Below, one piece after another: positions 19,561 through 31,146 of a stretch of DNA of 64,000 bases; position 1 is the first letter of the stretch; each line of letters begins with the position of its first letter. The DNA is from Limnohabitans sp. GTDB taxonomy: Bacteria; Pseudomonadota; Gammaproteobacteria; Burkholderiales; Burkholderiaceae_C. The stretch lies in the NCBI GenBank assembly GCA_009693505.1, contig SHXD01000009.1:1-64000 (forward strand), written 5' to 3'. The translations under genes and the position numbers were made by a program. The notes beneath the pieces were generated by a model. That model ran no database searches. It was not told the DNA's origin and saw only the letters and a list, made by a program, of their open reading frames with translations.

Positions 19561-21843
19561 CTAACTTTTTTTACGAGGTGGCAAACCCGTGTGCTGAGTG
19601 AGCATCGTGCCTTTTTTGGGCGCGGCCGAGTCACTGGGCGTGCTGTTTTTGCGACGCGCGCTTTGGTAATCATCTGACAAAGGCTGCCAAGTGGGAATCA
19701 AGTGGTGCTTGCCATTGCCAATGAGGTCTGCTCTGCCCATGGTCTTGAGTGCATCACGCAAAAGGGGCCAATGCTTGGCATCGTGATAGCGCAAAAAGGC
19801 TTTATGCAACCTGCGGCGCTTTTCACCTTTGACCACATCAACCTTTTCACTGTCGCGCGTAATTTTGCGCAAAGGATTTTTGGTGGTGTGGTACATGGCT
19901 GTGGCGGTTGCCATGGGGCTCGGGTAAAAGGTTTGAACTTGATCGGCGCGAAAACCGTTTTTCTTCAGCCATATGGCCAAGTTCATCATGTCTTCATCGC
20001 TGGTGCCTGGGTGCGCTGCAATGAAGTAAGGCACCAAGAACTGTTTCTTGCCAGCTTCCGCGCTGAACTTGTCAAACATGCTCTTGAACTTGTCGTAAGA
20101 CCCAATGCCAGGCTTCATCATCTTGGTGAGCGGGCCTGACTCTGTGTGTTCTGGTGCAATTTTCAAATACCCACCCACATGGTGAGTGACCAACTCTTTC
20201 ACATACTCAGGACTTTGAACCGCCAAGTCATAGCGCAAGCCAGAGCCAATCAGGATCTTTTTAATGCCCTTCAAACTCCGCGCTTTGCGGTACATCTGAA
20301 TGAGCGGGCCATGATCTGTGGTGAGGTTGCTGCAAATGCCAGGAAATACGCAACTGGGCTTGCGACAAGCAGCTTCAATTTCGGGAGATTTACAACCCAA
20401 GCGGTACATGTTGGCTGTGGGGCCGCCCAAATCTGAAATGACGCCTGTGAAGCCCTTGACCTTATCGCGAATGTCTTCAATTTCACGCAGCACGGAAGCT
20501 TCGCTGCGGCTTTGAATGATGCGACCTTCATGTTCTGTGATGGAGCAAAACGTACAGCCACCAAAGCAGCCCCGCATGATGTTCACAGAAAAGCGAATCA
20601 TCTCCCAGGCAGGTATTTTGGTGGCTGCGTCATGCGAGCCGTTTTCGTCGGCATAAATAGGGTGTGGACTGCGCGAATAGGGCAAGTCAAACACGGCATC
20701 CATTTCGGCTGTTGTGAGCGGTATGGGGGGTGGCGTGATCCAAACATCGCGCGCGGTGACACCCTCACCATGGGCTTGGACCAAACAGCGCGCATTGCCA
20801 GGATTGGTTTCTAAGTGCAACACGCGGTTGGCATGCGCATACAGCACAGGATCAGATTTCACTTGCTCATAACTGGGCAGGCGAATGACGCTTTTGTCAC
20901 GAGGCGGCACTTTGTGCAAGCCTTTGCCTGTCATGGCCGGCATCTGCGGATTGGGCACAAAAGTAAGCGGTTTAACTGTCGCATTTTGCTGATCGGCTAC
21001 CGTCTGCGCTTCATCTTCGCGGGCGCATGTCGCACCGTTCTCACGCGCTTGTTCCGAAATCATGAGGTAGGGATTGACGTGTGCTTCTACATGCCCAGGC
21101 GTGTCCACTGAAGAAGAATCAATTTCGAACCAGGCTTCAGGCGTTTGTCGCATGACAAAAGCTGTACCGCGAACATCGACAATGTCGTGAACGGGCTCTC
21201 TTGCAGCCAACCTGTGTGCAATTTCAACCACGGCACGTTCTGCATTGCCGTAGAGCAGCAAATCACACTTGCTGTCGACCACAATCGATCGACGGACTTT
21301 GTCTGACCAATAGTCATAGTGCGCAATGCGGCGCAAAGAACCTTCAATGCCGCCCAACACAATGGGAATTTCTGGAAAAGCTTCACGACAGCGCTGGCTG
21401 TATACAATGGCCGCTCGGTCGGGTCGTTTGCCGCCAACATCGCCTGCTGTATAGGCATCGTCGGATCTGATTTTTCGATCAGCCGTGTAACGGTTGATCA
21501 TGGAATCCATGTTGCCTGCTGTGACGCCCCAAAATAAATTGGGCTTGCCCAAAGCGCGAAACGGATCGGCACTTTGCCAATCGGGCTGAGCAATGATGCC
21601 CACCCGGAAACCTTGTGCCTCTAGCATTCGACCAATGACCGCCATGCCAAAACTGGGATGGTCGACATAGGCGTCGCCAGTGACCAAGACAATGTCGCAA
21701 CTGTCCCAACCCAATTGCGTCATTTCAGCGCGGCTCATGGGTAAAAAAGGAGCCGTGCCAAAGCGCGCCGCCCAGAACTTGCGATAGCTGTTCAGGGGCT
21801 TGGCGTTGCGCGGAAAGAAAGAGACGTCAACCAGTGCGTTCAT
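19561..21843 (-). CDS. YgiQ family radical SAM protein
   Basis: Large radical SAM protein of unknown reaction, 760 aa. The cluster-binding motif is [19 protein letters not shown] near residue 425 (CxxxCxxC). The N-terminal part ([21 protein letters not shown]) is the family-specific domain, and the C-terminal YgiQ-associated domain ends in a basic tail with [14 protein letters not shown]. Further cysteines in [20 protein letters not shown] may bind a second cluster. The ATG at 21843 gives [18 protein letters not shown]. Monocistronic, converging on glnD and divergent from the chromate transporter genes. Confidence 0.93.
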   Translation of the reverse strand: MNALVDVSFFPRNAKPLNSYRKFWAARFGTAPFLPMSRAEMTQLGWDSCDIVLVTGDAYVDHPSFGMAVIGRMLEAQGFRVGIIAQPDWQSADPFRALGKPNLFWGVTAGNMDSMINRYTADRKIRSDDAYTAGDVGGKRPDRAAIVYSQRCREAFPEIPIVLGGIEGSLRRIAHYDYWSDKVRRSIVVDSKCDLLLYGNAERAVVEIAHRLAAREPVHDIVDVRGTAFVMRQTPEAWFEIDSSSVDTPGHVEAHVNPYLMISEQARENGATCAREDEAQTVADQQNATVKPLTFVPNPQMPAMTGKGLHKVPPRDKSVIRLPSYEQVKSDPVLYAHANRVLHLETNPGNARCLVQAHGEGVTARDVWITPPPIPLTTAEMDAVFDLPYSRSPHPIYADENGSHDAATKIPAWEMIRFSVNIMRGCFGGCTFCSITEHEGRIIQSRSEASVLREIEDIRDKVKGFTGVISDLGGPTANMYRLGCKSPEIEAACRKPSCVFPGICSNLTTDHGPLIQMYRKARSLKGIKKILIGSGLRYDLAVQSPEYVKELVTHHVGGYLKIAPEHTESGPLTKMMKPGIGSYDKFKSMFDKFSAEAGKKQFLVPYFIAAHPGTSDEDMMNLAIWLKKNGFRADQVQTFYPSPMATATAMYHTTKNPLRKITRDSEKVDVVKGEKRRRLHKAFLRYHDAKHWPLLRDALKTMGRADLIGNGKHHLIPTWQPLSDDYQSARRKNSTPSDSAAPKKGTMLTQHTGLPPRKKS

Positions 21844-21985
21844 GGGGTCGAAATTAAAGAAGGCTATATTTTAAGCTTCTTTGGGAACATGTCTCCCAGA
21901 GGGCCTCTGCAAATGACCATTTCTAGCTTCGTGACATCCTATTTTGAATCAGTTGACCCGCAAAAGCTTCAGCGATAATTCGAGC

Positions 21986-22606
21986 ATGTCTTCTGAAGTC
22001 CAAGAATCTCGTCATCCGCAATCCAAAACAGAACTGTTCATGGTTTTCACCTTTTTGGCACTCCAGGGGTTTGGTGGCGTTTTAGCAGTTGTTCAACACG
22101 AATTGGTTGAACGCAGAAAGTGGATGACCAAGGCCCAATTTGTTGAAGAATGGTCTGTTGCGCAAGTGATGCCGGGGCCTAACGTGGTCAACCTTTGCTT
22201 GATGATTGGCGGCAAATACTTTGGCATTGCAGGCGCTTTGGCAGCTGTTTGCGGCCTGATTTGCGGGCCCCTCGTTTTGGTGCTTGGCCTGGCCATCTTG
22301 TTTGGTGGCGTGGCAGACAATGCTGTCTCTGAAGGGGCACTCAAAGGCATGGGGGCTGTGGCGGCTGGTTTGGTCATTGCCACGGGGCTCAAACTTGGCA
22401 CAACCCTGCCGAAAAATCCAATGGGACTTTGGACAGCCATCCCTTTTGCTGTTATTTCATTTGCTTGTGTCGGTATTTTCAGATGGCCGTTGCCTTGGGT
22501 TTTACTTGGCTTAGGCAGCTTGGCCTGTTTCATCACCTACCGCGCCTTGAAACAATTGCAATCCGACCTTGATGCCAAAACACAGACAGATCAGGAGGCA
22601 TCCTAA
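21986..22606 (+). CDS. chromate transporter, N-terminal-type half subunit
   Basis: Short-chain CHR family membrane protein, 206 aa. CHR proteins export chromate in characterised cases, but many homologues have no proven substrate. It shows the CHR hallmarks FLALQGFGGVLAVVQHELVERRKW and VMPGPNVVNLCLMIGG, then four to five hydrophobic segments. The TTG at 21944 would add 14 polar residues; the ATG at 21986 is preferred because the family starts close to the first hydrophobic stretch. The partner half begins 2 bases after the stop, the usual two-gene layout. Confidence 0.88.
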   Translation: MSSEVQESRHPQSKTELFMVFTFLALQGFGGVLAVVQHELVERRKWMTKAQFVEEWSVAQVMPGPNVVNLCLMIGGKYFGIAGALAAVCGLICGPLVLVLGLAILFGGVADNAVSEGALKGMGAVAAGLVIATGLKLGTTLPKNPMGLWTAIPFAVISFACVGIFRWPLPWVLLGLGSLACFITYRALKQLQSDLDAKTQTDQEAS

Positions 22607-22608
22607 GC

Positions 22609-23205
22609 ATGGGCCTGCCTCTCAGTCCTCAAGACTGGTTCGACCTGTTCATGCATTTTGCCGTTTTATCCCTGATGGGGATTGGGGGGGCACTCACAAC
22701 TGCGCCAGAAATGCACCGATTTTTGGTCACTGAAAAACATTGGCTGACAGACTCTTCCTTCTCTTCCTGCATTGCGCTGGCTCAGTCTGCACCCGGCCCC
22801 AATGTGCTCTTTGTAGCTCTCATGGGATGGCAAGTGGGCATCAATGCAGGTGGGGGCTTGAGCGCTGGTGCCCATGCATGGTGGCTTGGTCTTTTAGGGG
22901 TATTTCTCACCATGTTGGGCATTATGTTGCCCTCTTCTATCCTGACCTACAAAGCCACCAAATGGGCTCATGTCAACCGAGATCTGACATCGGTTCAGGC
23001 CTTCAAATCTGGCATGGCACCCATTGTGATTGGGCTCTTGGTGTCAACGGGGTGGCTGTTGTCGGCTGCCCACCGCGACTTTGCACAAGACTGGAAAATT
23101 TGGTTGGTCACTGCCGTTGCAACAGGGGTGATGTTGCTTACTTCAATTCACTTGTTGTGGCTGATTGCAGCTGGCGGCATTCTGGGTGCAGCAGGACTGC
23201 TGTGA
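22609..23205 (+). CDS. chromate transporter, C-terminal-type half subunit
   Basis: Second short-chain CHR subunit, 198 aa, expected to pair with the preceding protein in inverted membrane orientation. It has LMGIGGALTTAPEMHRFLV near residue 24 and AQSAPGPNVLFVALMGW near 60, then hydrophobic helices to the end. Its stop codon is only 2 bases from the stop of the convergent rlmB, and there is no room for a separate terminator. Confidence 0.88.
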   Translation: MGLPLSPQDWFDLFMHFAVLSLMGIGGALTTAPEMHRFLVTEKHWLTDSSFSSCIALAQSAPGPNVLFVALMGWQVGINAGGGLSAGAHAWWLGLLGVFLTMLGIMLPSSILTYKATKWAHVNRDLTSVQAFKSGMAPIVIGLLVSTGWLLSAAHRDFAQDWKIWLVTAVATGVMLLTSIHLLWLIAAGGILGAAGLL

Positions 23206-23207
23206 GC

Positions 23208-23948
23208 TTATGAAACCAAGCGCTGCCTAAGCGCTTCAAACAAACAAACACCGCTGGCCACCGACACATTCAAGCTCTCAACGGCACCTTGCATGGGGAT
23301 GCTGACCAACTCATCACATGTTTTGCGTGTGAGTTGTCGCATGCCAGCACCTTCAGCACCCAAAACCAAAGCAACTGCACCTTTGAGATCTGATTGGTAA
23401 ATATTGCGAGGGGCATCGCCACTGGCGCCAATGATCCAAATAGAACGCTCTTTGAGTTCACCCAAAGTTCGAGCCAAGTTGGTCACCATGAAATACGGCA
23501 CAGTTTCAGCGGCACCACTGGCAACCTTGGCCACAGTGGCATTGATGCCTGCGGCGTGATCTTTTGGTGCAATGACAGCATGAGCACCCGCGCCATCGGC
23601 CACACGCAAACATGCACCCAGATTGTGTGGATCTGTGACACCGTCCAAGACCAAGAGCAATGCAGGGCCCTGAACTTGGTCTAACAGATCATCAAGCGAA
23701 TGGGCTTGAGGCAAAGTTTCGACGCGAGCGGCAACACCCTGATGGCCATGACTGCCTGCCAACTTGGCCAAGCGCATGCCGTCAGCCTCGATGAGCCTGA
23801 CGCCGGCCTCTTGAGCGCGTTCAATGAACTGGCGCATGCGGGCATCACGCCGTGTGGTTTCAAAATAGATCTCAACAATCGATTGAGGTGCTGTTTTTAA
23901 ACGGACACCAACTGCATGAAAACCGAAAAGAATTTTGGGAGAAGACAT
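23208..23948 (-). CDS. rlmB: 23S rRNA (guanosine(2251)-2'-O)-methyltransferase RlmB
   Basis: SPOUT (TrmH/SpoU) methyltransferase that 2'-O-methylates G2251 in the ribosomal P-loop. Length 246 aa. An N-terminal substrate-binding part is followed by the knotted SAM domain with LVLDGVTDPHNLGACLRVADGAG (motif 1), ALVLGAEGAGM (motif 2) and SLNVSVASGVCLFEALRQR (motif 3). A longer frame starts at 24029, but MSSPKILFGFHAV at 23948 matches the family. It lies 7 bases after the YbbA-like gene on the same strand. Confidence 0.94.
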   Translation of the reverse strand: MSSPKILFGFHAVGVRLKTAPQSIVEIYFETTRRDARMRQFIERAQEAGVRLIEADGMRLAKLAGSHGHQGVAARVETLPQAHSLDDLLDQVQGPALLLVLDGVTDPHNLGACLRVADGAGAHAVIAPKDHAAGINATVAKVASGAAETVPYFMVTNLARTLGELKERSIWIIGASGDAPRNIYQSDLKGAVALVLGAEGAGMRQLTRKTCDELVSIPMQGAVESLNVSVASGVCLFEALRQRLVS

Positions 23949-23955
23949 GCCCCAA

Positions 23956-24633
23956 TTATCGTTGGGATATGAGCTGTCCAGCTTGAAGTGTGAGTGTTCG
24001 ATCGCAGCGAGAAGCCAGTTTTTGGTCATGCGTGACCAAAATCAGGGTTGTCCCTCTCGCCTGATTCATAGAAAGCATCAAATTCATAATGCTTTCGCCA
24101 GTTTGAGCATCCAAACTTCCTGTCGGCTCATCGGCTAAGAGGAGCTGAGGTTGGACCACAAAGGCTCGCGCAAGAGCAACACGTTGTTGTTCACCACCAC
24201 TGAGAACTTTTGGAAAATGTTTCAAGCGCTCTGCAAGCCCTACTTGCGACAAGATCTCTTTGGCCAATTGGCTTGCGTTTCTGGAGCCCGCCAACTCAAG
24301 CGGCAACATGACATTTTCTAATGCAGTTAAATGACCCATCAATTGAAAATTTTGAAATACAAAACCTAACATTTGTCCGCGCCATGCGGCACGTTGGTCC
24401 TCTGTCATGTCAAAAATGGGCTGTCCTGCCAATGACACCTGACCTTCGGTTGGGGTGTCTAAACCTGCCATGATGGACAACAAGGTGCTTTTGCCAGAAC
24501 CAGAGGCCCCCAAAATGGCAACAGATTCCCCAGCCTTCACGGAGAAATCAATATCACGCAAAATAGCCAATGGGCCACCGACATCACTGACCACCTTACT
24601 GACATGACTGACTGAGATCATTGTTTCTGACAT
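23956..24633 (-). CDS. ABC transporter ATPase, YbbA/LolD type
   Basis: ATPase of the MacB/LolD/YbbA group, 225 aa. Walker A GASGSGKSTLL near residue 45, signature LSGGEQQRVALARA near 150 and Walker B LLLADEPTGSLD near 170 are all intact. The ATG at 24633 shares bases with the tesA ATG (CATG); a second Met four codons in (24621) is an alternative. In E. coli ybbA is also divergent from tesA and is followed by the permease gene ybbP. Here rlmB follows instead, so the ATPase has no permease beside it. Its partner may be encoded elsewhere. Confidence 0.88.
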   Translation of the reverse strand: MSETMISVSHVSKVVSDVGGPLAILRDIDFSVKAGESVAILGASGSGKSTLLSIMAGLDTPTEGQVSLAGQPIFDMTEDQRAAWRGQMLGFVFQNFQLMGHLTALENVMLPLELAGSRNASQLAKEILSQVGLAERLKHFPKVLSGGEQQRVALARAFVVQPQLLLADEPTGSLDAQTGESIMNLMLSMNQARGTTLILVTHDQKLASRCDRTLTLQAGQLISQR

Positions 24634-25330
24634 GTACCAAATTTCCTTACAACGTAGATACTTTAACTGGCTTGTGGTTAGCTTGTTCTGCGCGGGTTTT
24701 TGCTTGCCCCTTTGGGCCAGCGAGATCACCCCGAGAGACAGTGTTAAGACAACACCAAGCCTAGAAAAAATTGTATTAATTGTGGGCGACTCATTGAGTG
24801 CAGAGTATGGCCTGACACGAGGAACAGGCTGGATTCAATTGATGAGCGACCAGGCCTTCAAAGAGGCAGTCAAAGTGAGAATGGTGAATGCCAGTATCAG
24901 CGGTGATACAAGTTCAGGAGGCCTTAGCAGGTTGCCCCAGTTGCTCAAAGTGCACAAGCCGCATGTTCTGATCGTGGAGCTTGGGGGCAACGATGCGCTT
25001 CGAGGCTTGAGCATGCAAATGACGCAGCAAAATTTGAGCGCCATGGGCAATCAAGGCAAAAAAGCAGGCGCCAAAGTGATGTTCATTGGCATGCAAATGC
25101 CGCCAAACTATGGCGCCAACTACGCTCAACAAATAGCACAAGCCTATCAGAGGGTGTCCAAAGAAACGGGTGCCGAACTCAACAACCAATTTTTAAAAGG
25201 CATTGCAGACGACGCAGATCCTTTGAAGTGGTTTCAGTCAGACCGAATTCATCCCAATGAAGGGGCGCAAAGCACCATGATGAAAAACATATGGCCTCAG
25301 CTTAAAAAAATGTTGGCCGATGTGAAATAG
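24632..25330 (+). CDS. tesA: TesA-like multifunctional esterase (arylesterase / acyl-CoA thioesterase I)
   Basis: SGNH/GDSL hydrolase exported to the periplasm, cleaving short acyl esters and thioesters. Length 232 aa. The signal peptide runs to about residue 30 (SLFCAGFCLPLWAS). Nucleophile Ser54 is in VGDSLSAEYG, the oxyanion residues in SISGDTSSGG and ELGGNDALRG, and the Asp/His pair in SDRIHPNEGAQ near residue 207. Its start codon overlaps that of the divergent YbbA-like gene by two bases, so each promoter must lie inside the other gene. Confidence 0.93.
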   Translation: MYQISLQRRYFNWLVVSLFCAGFCLPLWASEITPRDSVKTTPSLEKIVLIVGDSLSAEYGLTRGTGWIQLMSDQAFKEAVKVRMVNASISGDTSSGGLSRLPQLLKVHKPHVLIVELGGNDALRGLSMQMTQQNLSAMGNQGKKAGAKVMFIGMQMPPNYGANYAQQIAQAYQRVSKETGAELNNQFLKGIADDADPLKWFQSDRIHPNEGAQSTMMKNIWPQLKKMLADVK

Positions 25331-25358
25331 CCCTGCAAAGATGGAGGTGTTCTGCAAT

Positions 25359-25541
25359 TTAGGCTTGGGGCGGTACATCGGAAGCGGGCAGCGGCTCAAT
25401 CTCGTCTTCAGGCAAATCTTCTAAGGGTGAATCAGGCGAGTCTGTTCTTTTCTCAGACTTGGCTTTCAGTTTGTCTTCTTTTTTGCGTTTCTTCGCCAAT
25501 TCTTTTTGACGTTTTTCGTAGCCGTAATTGGGAGTTGCCAA
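25359..25541 (-). CDS. small conserved-looking charged protein (60 aa)
   Basis: No function recognised. Reading from the TTG at 25541 gives MATPNYGYEKRQKELAKKRK and then a Lys/Glu-rich helix-forming stretch and an acidic Pro-rich tail (EDLPEDEIEPLPASDVPPQA). A longer frame from 25589 exists, but its extra N-terminus is unlike the rest, and AGAAAGAA sits before the TTG. I believe similar short proteins beginning ATPNYGYEKRQ occur in other Burkholderiales, from memory rather than a search. It is 61 bases after the beta-lyase gene on the same strand and converges on tesA. Confidence 0.65.
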   Translation of the reverse strand: MATPNYGYEKRQKELAKKRKKEDKLKAKSEKRTDSPDSPLEDLPEDEIEPLPASDVPPQA

Positions 25542-25602
25542 GGTATTTCTTTCTATTGAATAGCTCCACTGTATCAGCTTGCCATTCAATCCTTCAAGAC
25601 AC

Positions 25603-26829
25603 TTAAAAATTCAAGCACTGCTCCACAGCTTTGGCCAAATCATGGATCAAATCTTGAGGGTCTTCAAACCCTGTTGAAAAACGCACCAAGTAGCCTTGTT
25701 GCAGGTGTGAAGGCCAGTTGGAACGCAGGCTGGCAATGTTGTAAGGCACCACCAAACTGATGGGGCCGCCCCAGCTGTAACCCAACCTGAAGAGACTCAG
25801 GCTGTCGCAAAACGCATCGACTTGGACCTGCGCCAATGAGGGGTGCAGCATGACGCTGAACAAGCCTGCTGCATGCCCTGCACTACCGTCAGAAGCGCAC
25901 AAGGCTTGCCAATGCTCGTGTCCAGGGGATCCTTCTACAGCGGGATGCAGCACCTGCACACAGGCTTTCTGGCCTTTCCACCATTGCGCCAACTGACGGG
26001 CAGACAGGTCTTGCGCCGCATAGCGCAAAGAAATGGTGGGCAGCGAGCGAAGAATGCTTTCAATGTCGTTGGGACCCACACAAATTCCCAAACGGCTCAT
26101 GGTCATTTTGAGTTTCGTGGCCAATCCATCGTTGCAGGTCATGACGCTGCCCATGAGCACATCGCCACCCCCACTGGGATATTTGGTTAACGCATGTGCG
26201 GTGAGATCAACGGACAAACTGCCATCGCCCAACAGGTCAAAGGGCTTGAATGCAATTCCCGCGCCCCATGTATTGTCTAAGGCAGTTAAAACGCGGTGAG
26301 ATTGACAAACCTTAATCAAACCGATGAGGTCTGGAAACTCCATGCTGATTGAGCCTGGGGCTTCCAACCAAACAAGTTGGGTATTGGGTTTGATTTTGGA
26401 AGCCAGATCTTGGGGATCCATGGCATTGTAAAAAGTATGAGAAATGCCAAACGATGTCAATTCACCTGCTGCTAACACCTTGTTGGGGCCGTATGAGTTG
26501 TCGGGCAGCAAAATATGATCGCCCGTTTTCAAAATAGCAAAAGAGGCTACTGCCAAGGCCGTCAAGCCACTGGGCGTTAACACACAATGTTTGCCGCCCT
26601 CTAGCGCGCAAAGCCGCTCTTCAAGCGTGAAGCTTGTAGGCGTGCCATGCGTTCCGTAGGTGTAAGCCGATTTGTCTTTCCAATCGCGTTGGCGCATAGC
26701 CGCCACATTGGGGAAGAAAACCGTAGAAGCTTTGAAGATACCCGGCTGAGGGGCCTGAAAATCAGGCGGTGGCGTGTAGCCGTGATGAATCAGCTGAGTG
26801 GAAATGTGGGATGTGTTCTTTTCAGTCAT
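25603..26829 (-). CDS. cystathionine beta-lyase-like PLP enzyme
   Basis: Cys/Met metabolism PLP-dependent enzyme, 408 aa. In this family the PLP Lys is in the segment here read as DLTAHALTKYPSGGGDVLMG. The cofactor-binding stretch LTPSGLTALAVASFAIL and YTYGTHGTPTSFTLEERL are also present. The N-terminus STQLIHHGYTPP is typical. Closest in character to MetC-type beta-lyases that make homocysteine from cystathionine, but gamma-synthases and gamma-lyases share the fold and substrate cannot be fixed. The gene follows the phosphoribosyltransferase gene by 15 bases. Confidence 0.85.
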   Translation of the reverse strand: MTEKNTSHISTQLIHHGYTPPPDFQAPQPGIFKASTVFFPNVAAMRQRDWKDKSAYTYGTHGTPTSFTLEERLCALEGGKHCVLTPSGLTALAVASFAILKTGDHILLPDNSYGPNKVLAAGELTSFGISHTFYNAMDPQDLASKIKPNTQLVWLEAPGSISMEFPDLIGLIKVCQSHRVLTALDNTWGAGIAFKPFDLLGDGSLSVDLTAHALTKYPSGGGDVLMGSVMTCNDGLATKLKMTMSRLGICVGPNDIESILRSLPTISLRYAAQDLSARQLAQWWKGQKACVQVLHPAVEGSPGHEHWQALCASDGSAGHAAGLFSVMLHPSLAQVQVDAFCDSLSLFRLGYSWGGPISLVVPYNIASLRSNWPSHLQQGYLVRFSTGFEDPQDLIHDLAKAVEQCLNF

Positions 26830-26844
26830 CCCACCATATTACCT

Positions 26845-27369
26845 TTAGACTTTCCACTTATCCATTAATTTTTCAGGATTCATGCTGTCATAACCTTCAA
26901 AAGGCTGATGAATCCAAGGATTGGTGGGTAGGTATTCAACAGAGTAATCGGGTTGAAAACCAGAAAGACCCTTGGTCCAAACAACCGCACTGCGCAGTTC
27001 TGTGATGGGCTTGTAATTGGTTTTCAACATGTCGACCACAGCATGCAGGGTGTGGCCCGAATCGGCGAGGTCGTCGACCAACAAAACACGACCTGCAATT
27101 TCACCTTTTGGGGTGGTAATAAAGCGAGCGATGTCCAAATGGCCCTGCACAGTACCCGCATCAGCGCGGTAAGAGCTGGTGGACATGATAGCCAAGGGCT
27201 TGTCAAAAATGCGAGACAGAATATCGCCAGGGCGCATGCCGCCCCTTGCCAAACACAAAATGGTGTCAAACTCCCACCCAGATTGATGGACCTTGATGGC
27301 CAGCTTTTCTATCAGATTGTGGTATTCGTCGTAGCTTACGTACAGGTGTTTGCCATCTTCAGTCAGCAT
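26845..27369 (-). CDS. phosphoribosyltransferase (purine base type)
   Basis: PRPP-dependent phosphoribosyltransferase, 174 aa. The PRPP loop RVLLVDDLADSGHTL is near residue 95 and a second loop, CLARGGMRPGDILS, near 40. The position directly after purA suggests purine salvage; its general shape is close to xanthine/hypoxanthine-guanine transferases, but base specificity is not readable. It begins 60 bases after the purA stop with a small hairpin between. Confidence 0.88.
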   Translation of the reverse strand: MLTEDGKHLYVSYDEYHNLIEKLAIKVHQSGWEFDTILCLARGGMRPGDILSRIFDKPLAIMSTSSYRADAGTVQGHLDIARFITTPKGEIAGRVLLVDDLADSGHTLHAVVDMLKTNYKPITELRSAVVWTKGLSGFQPDYSVEYLPTNPWIHQPFEGYDSMNPEKLMDKWKV

Positions 27370-27394
27370 TCAGATTCTCCAATGTTTAGTTTTG

Positions 27395-27410
27395 TTCACC
27401 CTAAGGTGAA
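27395..27410 (-). other. intercistronic hairpin between purA and the phosphoribosyltransferase gene
   Basis: TTCACC, four bases, GGTGAA; on the minus strand followed by CAAAACT rather than a clean U-tract. It may stabilise or process the transcript or attenuate weakly. The rest of the 59-base gap holds the ribosome-binding site of the downstream gene. Confidence 0.35.
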
Positions 27411-27428
27411 GCGATGTGTTGATGTCAA

Positions 27429-29980
<2,552 letters not shown>

Positions 29981-30030
29981 GGCAATCTGGGAGGCTGTTA
30001 AAACAAGGATTTTACCGGTTCAAACAGGCT

Positions 30031-30222
30031 CTAAATGAAGGCCCCTAAAAGAAAGAGTCCCAACAAAACGATCGAAAGACCAAAAAAACGAATTTGACCA
30101 TCTTCGAGCTGCAAGAGCTGGCTGAACATTTCTCGCCACTTGGGCGGGGAAATGAGGGGCAGAAGCCCCTCAAAAATTAACACCAGCGAGATGGCCACCA
30201 TGATTGAGGCCCAGAAGCTCAC
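30031..30222 (-). CDS. YjeT/DUF2065 family small membrane protein
   Basis: 63-residue protein with two hydrophobic helices (MVAISLVLIFEGLLPLI and FFGLSIVLLGLFLLGAFI) around a short polar loop PPKWREMFSQLLQLEDGQIR, the DUF2065 pattern. Function unknown; the family usually sits just after hflC, which suggests a link to the HflKC membrane complex. Start codon is GTG (30220-30222), immediately after the hflC TAA, so translation is coupled. Confidence 0.88.
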   Translation of the reverse strand: MSFWASIMVAISLVLIFEGLLPLISPPKWREMFSQLLQLEDGQIRFFGLSIVLLGLFLLGAFI

Positions 30223-31134
30223 TTACTTCTTCACTGCGGGGGCTGCTTGGCTGCCTGAAGAATTGCCTCTCATGGTTCTAAAGAAGTCTGAGCTGCTAGG
30301 GTCTAAAACCATGACATCGCTCTTTTTAGCAAAACTGGCTTTGTAGGCATCGAGGCTTCTGTAAAACTGCGCGAATTGAGGGTCGCGGCCAAAGGACTCG
30401 TTGTAGATTTTGGCGGCCTGTGAATCGCCCTGGCCTTTGATTTTTTGAGCCTCGCGGTAAGCATTGGCAATGGTGACTTCGCGCTGGCGATCGGCATCAG
30501 CACGGATTTTCTCTCCCTCTGCACCACCGGTAGAACGAAGTTCGTTGGCAACGCGCTTACGCTCTGCCTCCATACGGCGATACACCGATTCGGTAATGGC
30601 ATCGACATAGTCTGCTCGTGTGATGCGAACATCGACAACGTCCACACCCCAAGGCTTTTCGCCGCGCACTTTTTCGAGGACTTCGCGCTTGACGTCATTC
30701 ATCAAGATGTCCCGACTTAAAGACAGCAAGTCCTTCACAGTGCGCTTGTTGATTTCTTCTTGAAAAGCATTTCGAACCACTCGGTTCAGTTGATTGGCAC
30801 CTGCCTTTTCATCCAAGCCAACATTGCGGATATAGGCCATGGGATCTGTAATGCGCCAACGAACGTACCAATCGATCACCACACGTTGTTTCTCAGCTGT
30901 CAGCATGGGCTCGGTGTCGGGGCTGTCGAGGGTTAACAAACGCTTGTCAATGTAAGTGACGTTTTGCAAAGGCGGCGGCAGCTTGATGTTCAAACCAGGC
31001 TCGGTGATGACTTCTTTGATTTGACCCAAAGCATAAACCACGCCAAATTGACGCTGATCGACCACGAACAACATGGAGCTGGCCAAAGCCAGCAACAGCA
31101 GCAGGGATGAAACCCATATTCCAATACGATTCAT
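30223..31134 (-). CDS. hflC: FtsH protease modulator HflC
   Basis: SPFH/prohibitin-type membrane protein that, with HflK, caps the FtsH protease and restrains it. Length 303 aa. One N-terminal membrane helix (IGIWVSSLLLLLALASSMLFVV) is followed by the SPFH domain (VDQRQFGVVYALGQIKEV onward) and a helical region with GEKIRADADRQREVTIANAY. The last about 30 residues are Ser-rich. It begins 12 bases after the hflK stop. Confidence 0.96.
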   Translation of the reverse strand: MNRIGIWVSSLLLLLALASSMLFVVDQRQFGVVYALGQIKEVITEPGLNIKLPPPLQNVTYIDKRLLTLDSPDTEPMLTAEKQRVVIDWYVRWRITDPMAYIRNVGLDEKAGANQLNRVVRNAFQEEINKRTVKDLLSLSRDILMNDVKREVLEKVRGEKPWGVDVVDVRITRADYVDAITESVYRRMEAERKRVANELRSTGGAEGEKIRADADRQREVTIANAYREAQKIKGQGDSQAAKIYNESFGRDPQFAQFYRSLDAYKASFAKKSDVMVLDPSSSDFFRTMRGNSSGSQAAPAVKK

Positions 31135-31146
31135 TTTGCTGCTTCC

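Noticed and set aside
21844-21985. AAAGAAG-N13-CTTCTTT repeat in the ygiQ/chromate transporter divergent gap
   Set aside because: Low-complexity A/T-rich arms with a long loop; weak as operator or terminator and not supported by anything else.
21986-23205. Possible frameshift splitting one chromate transporter into two genes
   Set aside because: Each half has its own start and full CHR motifs, and paired short-chain CHR genes are a known arrangement.
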